Origin: Clostridia bacterium
GTDB taxonomy: Bacteria; Bacillota; Clostridia; Oscillospirales; Butyricicoccaceae
NCBI GenBank assembly: GCA_017396925.1
Contig: JAFQKM010000224.1
Span: 1 to 22,649, forward strand
DNA length: 22,649 bases
Reading direction: 5' to 3'
Positions 20,545 through 22,649 of the stretch are shown here, in pieces. The notes under the pieces were generated by a model. The model was given only the letters and a program-made list of their open reading frames with translations. It had not been told where the DNA came from and did no database searches. Position 1 is the first letter of the stretch. Each line of letters starts with the position of its first letter. A program made the translations under genes and the position numbers.

Positions 20545-22649
20545 ATGAGTATGAAGAAAAGAATAGCAAGTCTTTTTCTGGCCGTTTGCATGGTCGTCTC
20601 CATGCTGCCGCTCAATGTCTTTGCTTCAGACACAGAACCGGTCTACGTCGAGACCCTGACTCTGCCGGTGATTGCTGAAGGCGAAGAGATGCCGGAGCCT
20701 CAGGGCTATGGCGGTGGGATCTCGTTATTCAGCCTGACGCCGAATGACCCCACCTATGCCTATGCCTACGAAGGTGTGTCTTATGCATACCTGCGTCGCA
20801 GCAGCGGCGACTTTACCTTCCCGGTGGAGGAGGGCGTGACACTTGCTTCCGGCGGTGTGCTGCAGATTGTGGACAGCAAAGGCAAAGTCCTGGCAGGCAG
20901 CTCGACCATCAGTTACTACAAAAACAGCGACAATGCTGGACAGTGGTATTTCTACAGCGCCACTTTCAATGACGAAAGTGCCGATGCAGACCATAAGTTT
21001 GCCAACATTCCCGCAGGTGAATATGATCTGCAGGTGGCTGTAGGTGAAGAGCGCTACACTGTAGACCAGAAGCTGTGCGTTGTAGACAGTGGTTCTCTGC
21101 TGATCGATTATGTCAATGCCGACTTGTATTATGACACCCAGACCGCTGAGGTTTATATGGAGGTCTACGGCCTGAAGTCGGATGCTGAACTGGCCAACAT
21201 GAGCCTGACCCTGGCCGATGCAGAAGGCAAGACCATTGCAAGCTCCACCGGCGCTTTCCGTGACTTCTATCAAAACGAGACTTCCGGCGCTTGGAGATTC
21301 TACATGGAACTGGCTGTGGCAGAAGGACAGCAGCTGCAGAGAAGTACACCCTACACCCTTACGCTGGCTGATACCAGTAAACGCATTTTGGTAGACGGTG
21401 CAGGTGCAGTAACCGAAAGCGCTCGTAGTCACAGTTTCCAGCTGGGTGACGCTTATTTCACCGATGCGCAGTCGGGTATTTTGGGGGTTCAGTTCCTCTA
21501 TCCCGATGAAGAAACCGTCTATAATGTGCTGATCGCCGATGACTATAATCAAACCACCGTTTACGGCGAGTGGAGCGGCGTGATCCCCGAGGACGGTCTG
21601 GTCACCATTCCGCTGACTTTGAACGGCATGGAAGTATCTGCCGATAATTATCCCGACTATTTCTATGTGTATTGGAAGATCAGTGACTATACTTGGTGGA
21701 ATGACAAACAGGTCACGAATCCCTATGCTAACACCAGCACCGTGGATGCCAATTTCTATCCCCAATCTATGGACGTTGATGTCACAGAACAGACCTTCCG
21801 CCTGGGGCTGTACAACTTTGACTCCTTTATGGGTGACGGCACCGATGTGCTGACCATGTGTGATTCCAAGGGCAATGAGGTGGCCAGATGTTCTGTCTTT
21901 GAAGAAGACTGGACTGGCAGCAGCTGGACCTACCTGTATGGCACACTGAATATCACAGGGGAGCTGACTGCGAATAGATACTATTATCTCTTCTTAAACG
22001 GTATCGAGATCGATAATGTTGATGTAATAGATGGTCTTTATTATTCCAGAGACTGGAATTATACGTCCTATAATAGCAGTAATGATACTCATACCATGTG
22101 GACAAACTTCGGAGAGTTCCCGATCTGGTCTGATACCCTCAATTCCTCCGGTACAGCCAGATTTGAACTTCGTGATGCCGATGGTAAAGTTTGTGTTACA
22201 ACAGGCAACATGACAAAGTCCGCCGGTGAATTTACAGGCTTCGTGCGGTACGACGGTGTATTCAAGCAGGAGGATCTTGCTGCGTATGCCGGAGAATCGC
22301 TGTATCTGTATTATATCGATGGCGATTATGTAAATAATGAAACCCGTCCCTTCATCTATGACGCCACAGTAAGCGAAGTTATATTCTATAACGAGGACTG
22401 CAATGTGCGGGTTGAATGGAATAATCTGGATATTGGAGATGCAACTGTAGATTTCAATATCTACAATAACATGCGCAATATGACAGAAGCAGCGCTGCTG
22501 GATCGCATGCAGGATCTGCGCCTGGAGTGCGGCGAGACCGTCATCACTGTGGACAGCATGACGCTTACCGACGGTGATGTCCATACGCTCACATTGTCAG
22601 CCCCCATGACCGCCGGCGAGTGGACCGCCTATGACGGCGATACACAGAT
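20545..22649 (+). CDS. Secreted repeat protein (3' partial)
   Basis: The frame is open from the ATG at 20545 to the window end, giving at least 701 residues with no stop codon. It begins with a clear signal peptide: MSMKKR, a hydrophobic core (about 8-24) and a likely cleavage after VFA (residue 27). After a short linker come beta-rich repeats of about 105-115 residues. Each carries a hairpin of the form (V/F)xLxDxxGK, with the key Asp at residues 110, 225, 332 (degenerate), 440 and 544. An aromatic strand follows 11-25 residues later. AAAGGAAAA precedes the start. The protein is rich in Tyr, Trp, Asp and Asn, as surface adhesins and carbohydrate-binding proteins often are. I do not recognise a named family. 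The anchor or enzymatic end, if any, lies beyond the window. Confidence 0.85.
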   Translation, partial: MSMKKRIASLFLAVCMVVSMLPLNVFASDTEPVYVETLTLPVIAEGEEMPEPQGYGGGISLFSLTPNDPTYAYAYEGVSYAYLRRSSGDFTFPVEEGVTLASGGVLQIVDSKGKVLAGSSTISYYKNSDNAGQWYFYSATFNDESADADHKFANIPAGEYDLQVAVGEERYTVDQKLCVVDSGSLLIDYVNADLYYDTQTAEVYMEVYGLKSDAELANMSLTLADAEGKTIASSTGAFRDFYQNETSGAWRFYMELAVAEGQQLQRSTPYTLTLADTSKRILVDGAGAVTESARSHSFQLGDAYFTDAQSGILGVQFLYPDEETVYNVLIADDYNQTTVYGEWSGVIPEDGLVTIPLTLNGMEVSADNYPDYFYVYWKISDYTWWNDKQVTNPYANTSTVDANFYPQSMDVDVTEQTFRLGLYNFDSFMGDGTDVLTMCDSKGNEVARCSVFEEDWTGSSWTYLYGTLNITGELTANRYYYLFLNGIEIDNVDVIDGLYYSRDWNYTSYNSSNDTHTMWTNFGEFPIWSDTLNSSGTARFELRDADGKVCVTTGNMTKSAGEFTGFVRYDGVFKQEDLAAYAGESLYLYYIDGDYVNNETRPFIYDATVSEVIFYNEDCNVRVEWNNLDIGDATVDFNIYNNMRNMTEAALLDRMQDLRLECGETVITVDSMTLTDGDVHTLTLSAPMTAGEWTAYDGDTQ
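20857..22362 (+). repeat. Tandem protein repeats, about 105-115 residues each
   Basis: Five copies of a beta-hairpin signature occur at residues 105-114 (VLQIVDSKGK), 220-229 (SLTLADAEGK), 328-337 (VLIADDYNQT, degenerate), 435-444 (VLTMCDSKGN) and 539-548 (RFELRDADGK). Spacings are 115, 108, 107 and 104 residues. A possible sixth unit starts near residue 635. The repeats have diverged at the DNA level, so they are old duplications rather than recent ones. Confidence 0.6.

Noticed and set aside
1..22649. CRISPR arrays, tRNA or rRNA genes, insertion sequences, phage genes
   Set aside because: I saw no spaced direct repeats, cloverleaf-like or rRNA sequence, transposase motifs or integrase genes in either strand.

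Overview
The window looks like part of the chromosome of a GC-rich, endospore-lineage member of the Clostridia, probably an Oscillospirales/Ruminococcaceae-type gut bacterium. The evidence is the gene order (lon–ysxC; scpA–scpB–DUF2953–ytfJ–D,D-carboxypeptidase–rluB; FAD enzyme–cmk–plsC–ispH/rpsA), a spore-associated YtfJ/GerW protein, strong Shine-Dalgarno sites and frequent TTG/GTG starts. No species can be named from the sequence alone.

Positions 1-7822 (+ strand) form a dense housekeeping block: Lon protease (5' end cut off by the window), the ribosome-assembly GTPase YsxC, a site-2-type membrane protease, the condensin partners ScpA and ScpB, a YtfI-like DUF2953 membrane protein, YtfJ, a D-Ala-D-Ala carboxypeptidase and a 23S rRNA pseudouridine synthase. 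Most junctions overlap by 1-11 bases, so translation is probably coupled. A perfect 10-bp inverted repeat covers the ribosome-binding site of the carboxypeptidase.

Positions 7892-13186 (+) hold a MurR/RpiR regulator, an HI0933-type flavoprotein, cytidylate kinase, a PlsC acyltransferase and a fused IspH–ribosomal protein S1 gene. The fusion carries a near-perfect Shine-Dalgarno and in-frame ATG exactly at the start of S1, and an AT-rich island (about 25% GC) with a promoter-like sequence inside the ispH half. S1 may therefore also be made on its own. A strong terminator follows.

Positions 13258-13782 (+) encode a small membrane-anchored protein of unknown function. A bidirectional terminator separates it from two minus-strand genes: a ComB-like phosphatase and a 1054-residue GH106-like glycoside hydrolase. 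Each of these has a clear sigma-A-type promoter.

Positions 17868-22649 (+) are the most unusual part. An ECF-type sigma factor is fused directly to a transmembrane helix and a roughly 430-residue outer domain. It is followed by a free paralogous sigma factor with an almost identical recognition helix, then by a secreted protein built of repeats of about 105-115 residues that runs off the window. This looks like a surface-signalling cassette in which the sensor, membrane anchor and sigma factor are one chain; that interpretation is inference. No stretch longer than about 150 bases lacks a gene.
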